64,000 nucleotides of DNA from Streptomyces sp. NBC_00440 (GCF_036014215.1 NZ_CP107921.1:3273001-3337000), one strand, 5' to 3'. Counted from the first letter of the stretch, positions 9,777-18,399 are shown. The notes: generated by a model from the sequence alone, not told the origin. A program made the numbers and translations.

Positions 9777-9803
9777 TTAGCACTCACTGAGTGAGAGTGC
9801 CAG
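9777..9803 (+). promoter_or_regulatory. CIRCE-like HrcA operator
   Basis: The sequence TTAGCACTC, nine bases, then GAGTGCCAG matches the CIRCE consensus TTAGCACTC-N9-GAGTGCTAA at 15 of 18 arm positions. It ends nine bases before the start codon of the Ruc-like gene and overlaps its leader and the ribosome-binding site AGGAGGA. HrcA repression released by heat shock is the expected regulation. Confidence 0.75.
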
Positions 9804-9812
9804 GAGGAGCAA

Positions 9813-10193
9813 GTGCCGACCTATCAGTACCAGTGCACCGAATGCAGCCAGGGCCTTGAGGCGGTGCAGAAGTTCACCGATGACGCCCTGACCGTATGCC
9901 CGAGCTGCGATGGACGCCTGAAGAAGGTGTTCTCGGCGGTCGGCATTGTCTTCAAGGGTTCGGGTTTCTACCGGAACGACAGCCGCGGCTCCTCGTCGAG
10001 CAGCACGGCGGCGTCTTCCAAGCCCGCCGGTTCGTCGTCGTCCTCGTCGGACTCGTCTTCGGGTTCGTCCGGCTCTTCGAGCTCGTCCGGCTCCTCGGGC
10101 TCCGACGCGAAGGCCGGTGCCTCGAAGTCCGGCGGCTCGGCATCGTCGGCGTCCTCGTCGAGCAGCTCCTCCAGCGGCAGCTCCGCCGCCTGA
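9813..10193 (+). CDS. FmdB-family zinc-ribbon protein, Ruc-like redox-regulated chaperone
   Basis: A 126-residue protein. Residues 1-55 form an FmdB zinc ribbon with two Cys pairs (CTEC and CPSC) and the conserved VFKGSGFYRNDSR segment; residues 56-126 are almost pure Ser/Gly/Ala and should be disordered. This matches the design of mycobacterial Ruc (Rv0991c), a zinc-ribbon chaperone with a disordered tail that acts with Hsp70 under oxidation. The CIRCE-like operator just upstream fits a heat-shock role. The start is GTG with AGGAGG seven bases before it. It probably precedes mtnP in one transcript. Confidence 0.85.
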   Translation: MPTYQYQCTECSQGLEAVQKFTDDALTVCPSCDGRLKKVFSAVGIVFKGSGFYRNDSRGSSSSSTAASSKPAGSSSSSSDSSSGSSGSSSSSGSSGSDAKAGASKSGGSASSASSSSSSSSGSSAA

Positions 10194-10291
10194 TACCGGT
10201 TTCCCGGAACCCTGCCGTCGTCCGACGGTGGGGTTTCCGGCATGTCCGGAGTGGCCCGGGCCCGTCCGGAACCCCGGATAGTGTGACCGGC

Positions 10292-11176
10292 ATGGTGAAT
10301 GTGGCGAACTCGGCAGACCAGGCAACCGCGGGAGACACCGCGGCCCCCACGGCGGACATCGGGGTCATCGGCGGCTCCGGCTTCTACTCCTTCCTGGAGG
10401 ACGTGACCGAGGTCGCGGTGGACACCCCGTACGGGAAGCCGAGCGACTCCCTCTTCCTCGGTGAGATCGCCGGGCGCCGGGTGGCGTTCCTCCCCCGGCA
10501 CGGGCGCGGCCACCATCTGCCCCCGCACCTCATCAACTACCGGGCGAACCTCTGGGCGTTGCGGTCCGTGGGCGTACGGCAGGTGCTCGGCCCGTGCGCG
10601 GTGGGCGGGCTGCGGCCGGAGTACGGGCCGGGGACGCTGCTCGTACCGGACCAGATGGTGGACCGTACGAAGGCACGCACGCAGACGTACTACGACGGTC
10701 AGGCGCTGCCGGACGGCAGCATCCCGAACGTGGTGCACGTGTCGCTGGCCGACCCGTACTGCTCCGCCGGCCGCAAGGCCGCCCTCGCGGCGGCGCGCGG
10801 GCAGGAGTGGGAGCCGGTGGACGGCGGGACTCTGGTCATCATCGAGGGGCCGCGGTTCTCGACCAGGGCCGAGTCGCGCTGGCATGCGGCGATGGGCTGG
10901 TCCGTGGTGGGCATGACCGGGCACCCCGAGGCGGTCCTCGCCCGTGAACTGGGGCTCTGCTACACGTCGATGACGCTGGTCACGGACCTGGACGCGGGGG
11001 CCGAGGCAGGGGAGGGCGTCTCCCACGACGAGGTGCTGAGGGTCTTCGCCGCCAATGTGGACCGGCTGCGCACGGTGCTCTTCGACGCGGTGGCCGGGCT
11101 GCCTGCGGAGCAGTCGAAGGCGTGCCACTGTGCGCGTGCGCTGGACGGGGTCGACCCGGGGATCACGCTGCCCTGA
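10292..11176 (+). CDS. mtnP: S-methyl-5'-thioadenosine phosphorylase
   Basis: A 294-residue purine nucleoside phosphorylase family 2 enzyme that splits methylthioadenosine to adenine and methylthioribose-1-phosphate in methionine salvage. Visible signatures are IGVIGGSGFY at the phosphate-binding N-terminus, FLPRHGRGHHLPPHLINYRAN, IEGPRFSTRAES, and MTGHPEAVLARELGLCYTSM. ATG 10292 begins a short variable leader; the longer upstream frame overlaps the zinc-ribbon gene. Substrate preference within the family (MTA versus inosine derivatives) is inferred. Confidence 0.88.
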   Translation: MVNVANSADQATAGDTAAPTADIGVIGGSGFYSFLEDVTEVAVDTPYGKPSDSLFLGEIAGRRVAFLPRHGRGHHLPPHLINYRANLWALRSVGVRQVLGPCAVGGLRPEYGPGTLLVPDQMVDRTKARTQTYYDGQALPDGSIPNVVHVSLADPYCSAGRKAALAAARGQEWEPVDGGTLVIIEGPRFSTRAESRWHAAMGWSVVGMTGHPEAVLARELGLCYTSMTLVTDLDAGAEAGEGVSHDEVLRVFAANVDRLRTVLFDAVAGLPAEQSKACHCARALDGVDPGITLP

Positions 11177-11325
11177 AGGGTGGGGCCGGCTGAGGGGAAT
11201 GGCCCTGAGTGCGTGGGCGCCGAGTGCGTGGGCGCCGAGTGGTGAGGACGGCGGGCATCCGAGGAGATGCCCGCCGAGGCTGCGCGGCGCCGGGCCGGCC
11301 GGCCCGGCGCCCGCAACCGCTCGGA

Positions 11326-12102
11326 TCAGGGCGGTGCGGTGACTGCGCCGCCGAGGTGCCGGGCGAAGAACCGGACCGCGCTGTCTGCCTCGAACCTGGG
11401 CAGCTCCTTGTGCTTGCCCGAGTTCACGTGCAACGACTTCTCCTTCGAGGCGAAGGCGTCGAACAGCGCGAGACCTTCCTCGCGCGAGATGTGCTCGTCA
11501 TCCCACTGCAGGTCGAACTCGATCGGGACGGTGATCCGCTTCGCCTTCTCGGCAAGGACATCGGGCCAGTGCTGGCCGAATACCGCGGCTGTGATCCTGG
11601 GTTCGACCGCCACCAGCGGTACGCCGATCGCGGTGCCCATGTTGATGCCCCAGAAACCGACGGGACCGCCGGCGCCGATCTCCGGGAGTTCCTGGAGGGC
11701 ATCCAGGGTCGCCCGGTACTCGGGTACGGCGAGCTGAGCCAGGTGGTCGTTGTAGCGCACGACGATCGGGCCTTCCGGCTCGCCCGCCGCCCTGGCCCGG
11801 AACAGCTCGGCGACTTCTTCCTCGTCGTGCGCCGTGCGGGGCCGGTCGCCGTGACCGGGCGCGTCGATGACGGCGACGTGGAAGCCGCAGCCGGTCACCA
11901 CGCGCTGGGCGCGGCCGGACATCGCGGGATGCTTCTTGTGGTTGCCGCCGCCGTGGGCCATCAGGATCAGGGGCGCGGGCTCGGCGGGGGCGGAGGCCGG
12001 CGACCAGAGGACGCCGGGGACGCCGGGGACTCCGGGGACGGTGAAGTCGCGTTCGAGCAGGCCGTTCCGTGACGACTCGGCGGTGAACTGTAGAGATCGC
12101 AT
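11326..12102 (-). CDS. Alpha/beta-hydrolase-fold protein with Asn at the nucleophile position
   Basis: A 258-residue protein with the fold's oxyanion segment LILMAHGGGNHKK and a central elbow reading VGFWGINMGTAIG. The usual G-x-S-x-G nucleophile serine is Asn154 here (codon AAC, one base from Ser AGC). A plausible acid (FDLQWDDEH) and a late histidine (NSGKHKELPRF) remain. It is therefore either inactive or mechanistically altered. A GVPGVPGV repeat follows the N-terminus. A short upstream open frame lies 55 bases before the start codon. Relatives are dienelactone-hydrolase-like. Confidence 0.75.
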   Translation of the reverse strand: MRSLQFTAESSRNGLLERDFTVPGVPGVPGVLWSPASAPAEPAPLILMAHGGGNHKKHPAMSGRAQRVVTGCGFHVAVIDAPGHGDRPRTAHDEEEVAELFRARAAGEPEGPIVVRYNDHLAQLAVPEYRATLDALQELPEIGAGGPVGFWGINMGTAIGVPLVAVEPRITAAVFGQHWPDVLAEKAKRITVPIEFDLQWDDEHISREEGLALFDAFASKEKSLHVNSGKHKELPRFEADSAVRFFARHLGGAVTAPP

Positions 12103-12157
12103 AAGTGTTGCCTTTCGGGAGTGCCTTGTTGTCGTGGCGCTCCCGGCGACACCTGCG

Positions 12158-12211
12158 TCAATCGCCTGACCGTGACGGGAGGGGGAGCACCCACGTGGAT
12201 ACGGCGTTCAT
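12158..12211 (-). CDS. Possible 17-residue leader peptide / upstream ORF
   Basis: A short frame encoding MNAVSTWVLPLPSRSGD, preceded by the strong Shine-Dalgarno sequence CCGAGGAGGTGAG eight bases before the ATG. It ends 55 bases before the hydrolase start on the same strand. The strong ribosome-binding site on so short a frame suggests a translated leader that could control the hydrolase, but no known leader-peptide signature is recognised. Confidence 0.35.
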   Translation of the reverse strand: MNAVSTWVLPLPSRSGD

Positions 12212-12437
12212 GGGTCTCACCTCCTCGGGACGGTGTCTCGGTCCGACGATGTCGCGTCGGGCCGGTGTCGCGGTCGACTGAAAGCTAGCAGCCCGATCGC
12301 GGTTCAACCCACCCCTTTTTTTCCGCCCTTTCCCGCTCCTTTCCGCCCCTTCCCGCCAGGGGTATGAGCGCGGGGCAACGGGTCGGCGGGGCAACGGGTT
12401 GTCCACAACTCGCGAGTAATCCACAGCTCTCAGCAGG

Positions 12438-13136
12438 ATGTCGCGGAACGCCGGATCGTGGGAGGAGTTCGCCACGGACTCCTCTGACCAGGCGGTGGTT
12501 GCCATGATCCCCATGCCCGTACCTGTCGTATCCGCGCCCGAGCCGCGCGGAGTGCCGCAGTTCGCCCCGCTGCGGGTGCGCCCGGGACGGCACCGTATCC
12601 GGCGGGCTCTGGGTCGATGGCACCGGACGGTGGTGGCGGGGCTGGTTCTCGCGGCTGCTGCCCTGGCCGCCTGGGCACCTCGCGACGTCGGGGGCGGGGA
12701 GCCGTCTATTGCCGTCCGGGCGGAGCCCCGGGCCGACGCTGCGGACGGGCGGGGCCGTGCGCCGGGCGCCCCTGCGGCCTCGGACCGCGCAACTCCGGTG
12801 TCGGCTCCGGTGTCCGCGCCGGTACGGATTGCCGACGCGGCGACCGTACGGCTGCTGGCCCCCGGCGACCACGTCGATGTCATCGCGATCGGTGCTGCCT
12901 CGGCCGGTGATGCCACAGCCGACGGCGCTTCGGCGGGGTCAGGTCCGCCGGGAAGCGCCCGAGCGGCGCGGGTGGTCGCGACGGGGGTACGGGTGGCCGA
13001 CGTGCCGGATGCGGGCGCCTCGGACGACGCCTCCCCCGACGCCGGAGCGCTCGTCGTGCTCACTGTGCCCCGCTCGACGGCGACCGCGCTGGCAGGCGCC
13101 GGAGCCACGTCCAAACTGGCGGTGACCCTGTGCTGA
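12438..13136 (+). CDS. SAF/RcpC-CpaB-domain membrane protein
   Basis: A 232-residue protein with a Pro-rich cytosolic N-terminus, a transmembrane segment (about residues 65-80, VVAGLVLAAAALAAWAP) and an extracytoplasmic domain. The segment DAATVRLLAPGDHVDVIAIG resembles the RcpC/CpaB region that follows SAF domains in Flp-pilus assembly proteins, and LVVLTVPRSTATALAGAG matches the family's C-terminal part. Streptomyces carry such stand-alone proteins without a nearby pilus locus; the exact role is unknown. Confidence 0.7.
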   Translation: MSRNAGSWEEFATDSSDQAVVAMIPMPVPVVSAPEPRGVPQFAPLRVRPGRHRIRRALGRWHRTVVAGLVLAAAALAAWAPRDVGGGEPSIAVRAEPRADAADGRGRAPGAPAASDRATPVSAPVSAPVRIADAATVRLLAPGDHVDVIAIGAASAGDATADGASAGSGPPGSARAARVVATGVRVADVPDAGASDDASPDAGALVVLTVPRSTATALAGAGATSKLAVTLC

Positions 13137-13312
13137 ACGCTGTGCTGAATCCAGTGCTGAAGCCTGCGCCGGCTGTGCTGAACCGTGAGCCGAACAGCAC
13201 GGATGCCCAGTCATATCCCCTGCGGGAGTGGGGTAATTGGACAGCTTCGTGGTGGCGCAGCGCCTCAGGTGGCGGAGCGGAGCGTTCCGCTTCCGGTGCG
13301 CCCAGGGGCGGG

Positions 13313-13582
13313 TCAGATGTGGTGCGGCGGCTTCTCGTCGAGGAAGCGGGCCAGATCCGACGCACTGCTCCCGCCGGACGGCCGGTCGCCCCAGCCGTGG
13401 TCCGTGTCGTCCGGGGACTGCTGGTCGAGCGGATCGTCGAAGACCAGCTTGGACACCGGTTTGGACACCGGCGTGGGCGTGGGCTTCGGCCCGGACTCCG
13501 GTGGCGTCGCGCCGGAGGGGGCCGCGGGGTCGCGGTCCTCGTCGTCACGGGGGCCGGGGCCGGAAGCGGGGGCAGTGCTCAT
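13313..13582 (-). CDS. Small hypothetical protein, Streptomyces-conserved C-terminus
   Basis: An 89-residue acidic, Pro-rich, probably disordered protein. The C-terminus DLARFLDEKPPHHI following DHGWGDRPSG is a pattern I associate with small conserved Streptomyces proteins; no function is known to me. It has no membrane segment. Neighbours give no functional hint. Confidence 0.6.
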   Translation of the reverse strand: MSTAPASGPGPRDDEDRDPAAPSGATPPESGPKPTPTPVSKPVSKLVFDDPLDQQSPDDTDHGWGDRPSGGSSASDLARFLDEKPPHHI

Positions 13583-13672
13583 ACGGCAAGGGTACGGCGC
13601 CCGGCTGCCGTACGGCTCCGCCTGCCCCCACCAGGGCCTGTGCCAGGTGTGGCCCGTCGCCCGCCCTGCCCC

Positions 13673-14095
13673 TCACCGGTCCTTCGGGTCGAGGCGCCAG
13701 AGCCCGAGTACCACCAGAAACGACAGACAGAGGAAACCGGCGCCCCACCATGCGGTGCCCGTGTTTCCCTCCATCCACTCGTTGACGGTGATCGTGAGCG
13801 CCCAGAGCTGGCCGATCACGACCGTCATCGCCAGGACGAGCCGGGCGGTCAGCTTGGAGGAGCGTTCAGACTCCTGTTCGCTCCCCGCGCCGGGGCCGGG
13901 GCCGGTGTGCCGGATCCGCGGGTCGCCGTACCCGCTGGTGGCGCGGATCTGCGGATACCGTTCGGCGAGCAGCCGGTTGAGACGGGGCTCAACACTGCCC
14001 GGCCGGTACTCGGGGCGGGGTGGCACGGGCTGCGGTGGTTCGGACCGCGATGGTTCAGGCTGCGGTGGTTCGGGCTGCGGTGGCTGGTCGCTCAT
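13673..14095 (-). CDS. Small two-helix membrane protein with Pro/Glu/Gln-rich N-terminus
   Basis: A 140-residue protein. The first 40 residues consist of imperfect PEPPQP-type repeats, encoded by short tandem DNA repeats. Two hydrophobic segments follow near the C-terminus (LVLAMTVVIGQLWALTI and WWGAGFLCLSFLVVLGLW). ATG 14095 was chosen because it has GGGAG seven bases upstream; a longer in-frame start overlaps the Rieske gene. Function unknown. Confidence 0.65.
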   Translation of the reverse strand: MSDQPPQPEPPQPEPSRSEPPQPVPPRPEYRPGSVEPRLNRLLAERYPQIRATSGYGDPRIRHTGPGPGAGSEQESERSSKLTARLVLAMTVVIGQLWALTITVNEWMEGNTGTAWWGAGFLCLSFLVVLGLWRLDPKDR

Positions 14096-14178
14096 GTCTG
14101 CTCCCCTCTCTCGCGTGTCGCCCCCGTCGCACCGGGACAACCGATCCGCGCGGTCGACTCCGGCTCCGAGTCCTTGAA

Positions 14179-14571
14179 CTACCGGCACACCGCGTGCTTG
14201 ATGTCCTCACCGGAGCGGGCGGTGGCAAGAGCCCAGGCACTGCCGTCATCTCTCTCCACGAGGAGCACCAGGGGCAGTCCCCGAGGGGGCGGACCGGCGG
14301 TGACCTCACCGGTCCGGGCGTCGAAGGCACCCTCGTGGCAGGGGCAGTAGAGCTCCCCCTCGGCACCGCGGTCCTTGCGCCACAGAACGGCGCAGGCGAG
14401 GTGCGTGCAGACGGCGGAGTAGCCGGCGAGGGTGCCGTCCGCGAGACGTACGGCCACGGCACGGTCCTCGTCGCCGGGAAAGCGGAAGGCAACGGACTCA
14501 CCGGGCAGCAACCGGTCGGTGACCTTCCTGGGGGTGGGGGCGGTCTCGCTGTCGCCGTGCCGCTTCAGCAC
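14179..14571 (-). CDS. Rieske [2Fe-2S] protein, 5' end altered by apparent deletion
   Basis: The frame encodes the Rieske cluster motifs CTHLAC and CPCHEGAFD, with the two Cys/His pairs needed to bind a 2Fe-2S cluster. The only start codon found is GTG 14571 (VLKRHGD). The frame continues open upstream to about 14655 and encodes TTRRDYLRIVTTVSGGLAVG, the expected N-terminal anchor of such proteins, but no ATG, GTG or TTG precedes it. The normal start appears lost at a junction with the neighbouring decayed membrane-protein gene. Activity is doubtful. Confidence 0.7.
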   Translation of the reverse strand: MLKRHGDSETAPTPRKVTDRLLPGESVAFRFPGDEDRAVAVRLADGTLAGYSAVCTHLACAVLWRKDRGAEGELYCPCHEGAFDARTGEVTAGPPPRGLPLVLLVERDDGSAWALATARSGEDIKHAVCR

Positions 14572-14649
14572 TCCCCCGGCGACACCGAGGCCGCCGACGG
14601 CGAGGCCCCCGGAGACGGTGGTGACGATCCGCAGATAGTCGCGGCGCGT

Positions 14650-14888
14650 GGTGGAGGAAGACGCTGGCGACGGCGTACGGCAGCAGGGCCGAGTCGAAGT
14701 CTCGCAGGAAGCGGCTGCCCAGCACGATGGCCACGATGAGCAGGAGCGAGACCACGGTGCCCGCGGCCGTCGCCCGTACGGAGACGGCGTGTCCGGAGAT
14801 CATGTTTTTCCGGAGGCCTCGCGTACGGGGACCGGTCGTACGGGGTCGGAGCGCGGCGGCGTGGCGGGGCGGAAGGCTGCTCGGTCAC
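14650..14888 (-). pseudogene. Decayed integral membrane protein gene
   Basis: The pieces of one protein lie in two frames. GTG 14888 starts TEQPSAPPRRRAPTPYDRSP; after about 14835 the continuation (GLRKNMISGHAVSVRATAAG, then a hydrophobic helix VVSLLLIVAIVLGSRFL and FDSALLPYAVASVFL) is in a different frame. The sequence stops resembling a membrane protein at about 14655, where it runs directly into the Rieske coding sequence. I read this as a frameshift plus a deletion that removed the 3' part and the Rieske start. A sequencing error could explain the frameshift but not the junction. Confidence 0.55.
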
Positions 14889-15099
14889 TGCGCCACCGTA
14901 GTCGGTGATGTCCTTTTTGTGCCTTTTTCGTGTCGCAGGTGGGTGAGGCATTTCCGTCAGATGCCGACCCGGCCATTACGGGGGGGGCGAAGGGACAACG
15001 CAATGACAGCAGGGGCAAGGGCAACGGGGCAGGGGCAACGGCGGGCAGAACAAGGGACGTCACCTCACACATCACAGGCAGCAGTGGTCCCATGGGGGC

Positions 15100-16317
15100 A
15101 TGACCGCAGCAGACACCCCGTCAGAGCGCCCTGCTGACGCGACCCGCACAGCCGGCTCGCACAACCCGGCCCCGCACGGCACACCCGCACACCCGCCCGC
15201 GAACTCAAGCTCCGCCCCTGGGCCTGCACCCGCCCCTGGGCCTGGCTCGGACTCCGACTCGGACTCCGACTCGGGCTCCGGCTCGGACTCGCTCACCGAT
15301 GTGGACGGCCTCCGGGTCGGACACGCACGGGTCGCCGGGGAGCGTGCGCTGAGTGGCACCACGGTCGTCCTGGCTCCGCCGGGCGGGGCGGTCGCCGCAG
15401 TGGATGTACGCGGCGGCGGCCCCGGCACCCGGGAGACGGACGCCCTCGATCCACGGAACCTGGTGCAGCGCGTGGACGCCGTCGTCCTGACGGGCGGCAG
15501 CGCGTACGGGCTGGACTCCGCATCCGGCGTGATGGCCTGGCTGGAGGGGCAGGGCCGCGGCTTCCAGGTCGGGCCCGACCCCGCCCAGGTCGTCCCGGTC
15601 GTACCCGCCGCGTGCGTCTTCGATCTGGGCCGCGGCGGCGACTGGCGGGCCAGGCCGGACGCGTCGACCGGACGCGCGGCCGTGGAAGCCGCGGCGGACA
15701 CGGCACCGGGCACACCGGTCGAACAGGGCAGCGTCGGCGCCGGTACGGGTGCGGTGGCCGGCGGACTCAAGGGTGGCGTCGGCTCGGCGAGCATCACGCT
15801 TGCGTCGGGCGTCACCGTGGGCGCCCTCGCCGTGGTCAACTCGGTGGGCTCGCCGGTCGATCCGCTGACGGGCGTGCTCTACGGCGAGTACGGTCAGGGG
15901 CGGCCCGAATACCCCACCGCCGCCGTTCACGAGGAGGCGCAGCGGCAGCTGGCTCTGGCGCGCGAGCGCAATGCGCGCCCCCCGCTGAACACCACGATCG
16001 CCGTCGTGGCCACCGACGCCGAACTCACCCGCGCCCAGGCGCAGAAGCTGGCCGGCACGGCGCACGACGGCCTCGCGCGTGCCGTGCGGCCCGTCCACCT
16101 CCTGCACGACGGCGATACCGTCTTCGCACTTGCCACCGGCACAGGGCACCGCCCCGACCTGGGTGTCCTCAACGAAGTACTGGCCGCGGGCGCCGACGCA
16201 CTGAGCCGGGCCGTGGTGCGCGCCGTCCGGGCAGCGGAATCGGTGGACGGCCCCGGCGGATGGTTCCCGGCCCACCGCGATCTGTACGGGACGGGGGCGG
16301 GAACCGATCCGAACTGA
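15100..16317 (+). CDS. P1/S58-family peptidase (DmpA/NylC-like Ntn hydrolase)
   Basis: A 405-residue protein. Residues about 65 onward match the P1 family: LTDVDGLRVGHARV, then GTTVVLAPPGGAVAAVDVRGG, LTGGSAYGLDSASGVMAWLE, and the predicted self-cleavage site PPLN-TTIAVVATDA, where Thr would become the N-terminal nucleophile. Relatives are aminopeptidases or nylon-oligomer hydrolases; the substrate is unknown. The N-terminal 65 residues are low-complexity, including an (SD)n/(GS)n tract encoded by tandem repeats near 15240-15290. Confidence 0.85.
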   Translation: MTAADTPSERPADATRTAGSHNPAPHGTPAHPPANSSSAPGPAPAPGPGSDSDSDSDSGSGSDSLTDVDGLRVGHARVAGERALSGTTVVLAPPGGAVAAVDVRGGGPGTRETDALDPRNLVQRVDAVVLTGGSAYGLDSASGVMAWLEGQGRGFQVGPDPAQVVPVVPAACVFDLGRGGDWRARPDASTGRAAVEAAADTAPGTPVEQGSVGAGTGAVAGGLKGGVGSASITLASGVTVGALAVVNSVGSPVDPLTGVLYGEYGQGRPEYPTAAVHEEAQRQLALARERNARPPLNTTIAVVATDAELTRAQAQKLAGTAHDGLARAVRPVHLLHDGDTVFALATGTGHRPDLGVLNEVLAAGADALSRAVVRAVRAAESVDGPGGWFPAHRDLYGTGAGTDPN

Positions 16318-16382
16318 CACAGCATCTACTGACTTACCGGACAAGTGAGTTGGCGGGGCGCCCGGGAACTTTCCGCACGCCC

Positions 16383-16404
16383 CCTTCGTTTTGCCGAACG
16401 AAGG
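16383..16404. promoter_or_regulatory. 8-bp perfect inverted repeat upstream of the DUF6227 gene
   Basis: CCTTCGTT, six bases, then AACGAAGG. It lies about 70 bases before the chosen TTG start, in a promoter-like position, so it may be an operator. No specific regulator is recognised. Confidence 0.4.
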
Positions 16405-16474
16405 CCACGTTGTCAGACCCAGGGACTACGTTGAGTTCCGACCCCATGACTTGCCGCGACGGCCTGGAGAGACC

Positions 16475-17221
16475 TTGAGCCATTCGCATGAGACGACCGA
16501 GGAGCACCTCGCGCGACTCCTCGGCCGCGCACTGAACGCTTTCGAGCTGCCCGACGCCACCGTCGAGCGGCTCGGCTTCGCGCTGGCGCACAGCACAGCG
16601 CTGCACTCCTCGCACCACAGCTCGGGCGCCGGGCTGCACCGCGAGACGTACCGGCACACGTTCCTCCTCTCCGACGGCACCGATCTGGCGCTGTGGGAGC
16701 TGGTGTACGAGACGGGTACGGGTGAGGGCCCGAAGTACGAGCTGTATCCGGGCGAGGCGGAGGCCAGACTCGCCGTGACCCGGATCCGCGGGGCGGACGC
16801 CGCCGCGATGTTCCCCGACGACGACCCGGAGGACGATCTCGGGATCCTCACGGCGCTCCAGTCGGCGCCGCCGCCCGCGGTGGCCAGGACGTATGCGGCC
16901 GACCGGTCGGCCGACCACGCCCGCCGGGTGCTGCGCCGCGCGGAGAACCCGGACTGCCCCGGTGAGGACGTCGCCCGGCTGCTGCGTTCGGCGTTCGCCC
17001 ACCAGATCAGCCAGGCCCTCGGCAGCCAGTGCCGGTTCGAGAGCGTCGGCCCAGCGGCCTTCACCCTCTACGAGCACGCTTTTCTGCTGCTCGACGGCCG
17101 GGAGATCAGCCTCTGGGAGGTCGAGCACACGGCGACGCCTGACGGACGCCATATGTGCGAGGTGTACGCGTCACAGAGCGAGGCCCGCGCGGCGATGGAG
17201 CTCCGCGCCCGCGTGCGCTGA
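16475..17221 (+). CDS. DUF6227-family protein
   Basis: A 248-residue protein specific to Streptomyces and relatives. It begins with TEEHLARLLGRALNAFELPD and contains a duplicated layout: ETYRHTFLLSDGTDLALWELVYE in the first half and YEHAFLLLDGREISLWEVEH in the second, suggesting an internal repeat of one fold. TTG 16475 was chosen because GGAGAG lies just upstream and family members begin near here; the frame is open further upstream. No catalytic motif is visible and the function is unknown. Confidence 0.75.
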   Translation: MSHSHETTEEHLARLLGRALNAFELPDATVERLGFALAHSTALHSSHHSSGAGLHRETYRHTFLLSDGTDLALWELVYETGTGEGPKYELYPGEAEARLAVTRIRGADAAAMFPDDDPEDDLGILTALQSAPPPAVARTYAADRSADHARRVLRRAENPDCPGEDVARLLRSAFAHQISQALGSQCRFESVGPAAFTLYEHAFLLLDGREISLWEVEHTATPDGRHMCEVYASQSEARAAMELRARVR

Positions 17222-17415
17222 GCCCCGCCGAACTCCGCCGAGCCCCGCACCACGGCGGCTCCGCAGGCCCCAGCACTGTAAGCCGAGCACCGCAACCCCC
17301 AGCACCGCAGGCCCCGACACCGTAAGCCCAGCTCGGTGAGCCCCAGCACCGTGAGCCCCAGCCCTTCGGCGTCCCCGGGTGCCCGGGTGTCCGGCCCCTC
17401 GCTCAGCATCCCCGC

Positions 17416-18399
17416 TCACCCAGTCGTCGGCCGGCCCCCTGCTCCCGCCGCACGGCCCAGTCGGGCCCCCAGCTCCGCCAGGTAGTCCACCAGCTCGGGC
17501 GGGTGGTGCACGGTGAACTCCGCGTCCACCACCGCGAGCCGCAGCCCCAGCCACTCCAGCGAGTCCGCCACCGGCGCCCTGAGCCGGCAGCGCCGTTCGT
17601 CCAGCACTTCGGGCGCGCCCATCCCGTTGGGCAGCCGGGCCGCCACGTACTGGGCCGGGGCCTCGAAAGTGACGTCGAGATCCACCGAGAGCTGGCGCCG
17701 TGAAAGGGACTGGCTGACGAACTCCGCCGCGTCACCCACCGGCAGCTCACGCGGGACGAACCGCGCCCCGGTCGCGAACGGCCGGCTCACCCGGTCGACC
17801 CGGAACGTACGCCAGTCCTCGCGGTCGATGTCGTACGCCACCAGGTACCAGCGGCGCCCGGTGGAGACCAGCCGGTACGGCTCGACCAGCCGCTTCGTCT
17901 CCGTACCGTTCCCCGCGCGGTAGCCGAAGCGCAGCCGCTCGGGCCCAGTGGCCGCGCCCGCGATCACCGTCAGCGTGCCCGGGTCGACCGTCGCGCCGTC
18001 GCCGCTGGTCAGCGGGATCGTCGCGGCCTGGAGGGTGGCGACCCGGTGGCGCAGCCTGGACGGCAGCACCTGTTCCAGCTTGGCCAGGGCCCGTACGGAG
18101 GCCTCCTCGATACCCTCGACCGCGTGCCCGGCCCCGGCGCGCAGCCCGACCGCGATGGCCACCGCCTCTTCGTCGTCGAGGACCAGCGGAGGCATGGCCT
18201 TGCCCGCCACCAGCCGGTAGCCGCCCTCGGCCCCCATCGTGGCCTGGACCGGATAGCCGAGGTCGCGCAGCCGGTCGATGTCGCGCCGGACCGTGCGCCT
18301 GCTGACGTCGAGGCGCTCGGCGAGTTCACCGCCGGGCCATTCGCGCGGAGTCTGGAGCAGCGAGAGAAGGTGCAGCAGCCGTACCGGAGTGTCCGTCAT
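17416..18399 (-). CDS. WYL-domain (YafY-type) transcriptional regulator
   Basis: A 327-residue protein. The N-terminus is a DeoR-like helix-turn-helix (LLSLLQTPREWPGGELAERL, then VSRRTVRRDIDRLRDLGYPV). A middle segment (GAEGGYRLVAG) leads into the WYL domain, seen in EPYRLVSTGRRWYLVAYD and FRVDRVSRP. It is transcribed divergently from a DHA2 exporter across a 62-bp gap and probably regulates it. ATG 18399 was chosen over an upstream frame that would cross the shared promoter. Confidence 0.9.
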   Translation of the reverse strand: MTDTPVRLLHLLSLLQTPREWPGGELAERLDVSRRTVRRDIDRLRDLGYPVQATMGAEGGYRLVAGKAMPPLVLDDEEAVAIAVGLRAGAGHAVEGIEEASVRALAKLEQVLPSRLRHRVATLQAATIPLTSGDGATVDPGTLTVIAGAATGPERLRFGYRAGNGTETKRLVEPYRLVSTGRRWYLVAYDIDREDWRTFRVDRVSRPFATGARFVPRELPVGDAAEFVSQSLSRRQLSVDLDVTFEAPAQYVAARLPNGMGAPEVLDERRCRLRAPVADSLEWLGLRLAVVDAEFTVHHPPELVDYLAELGARLGRAAGAGGRPTTG

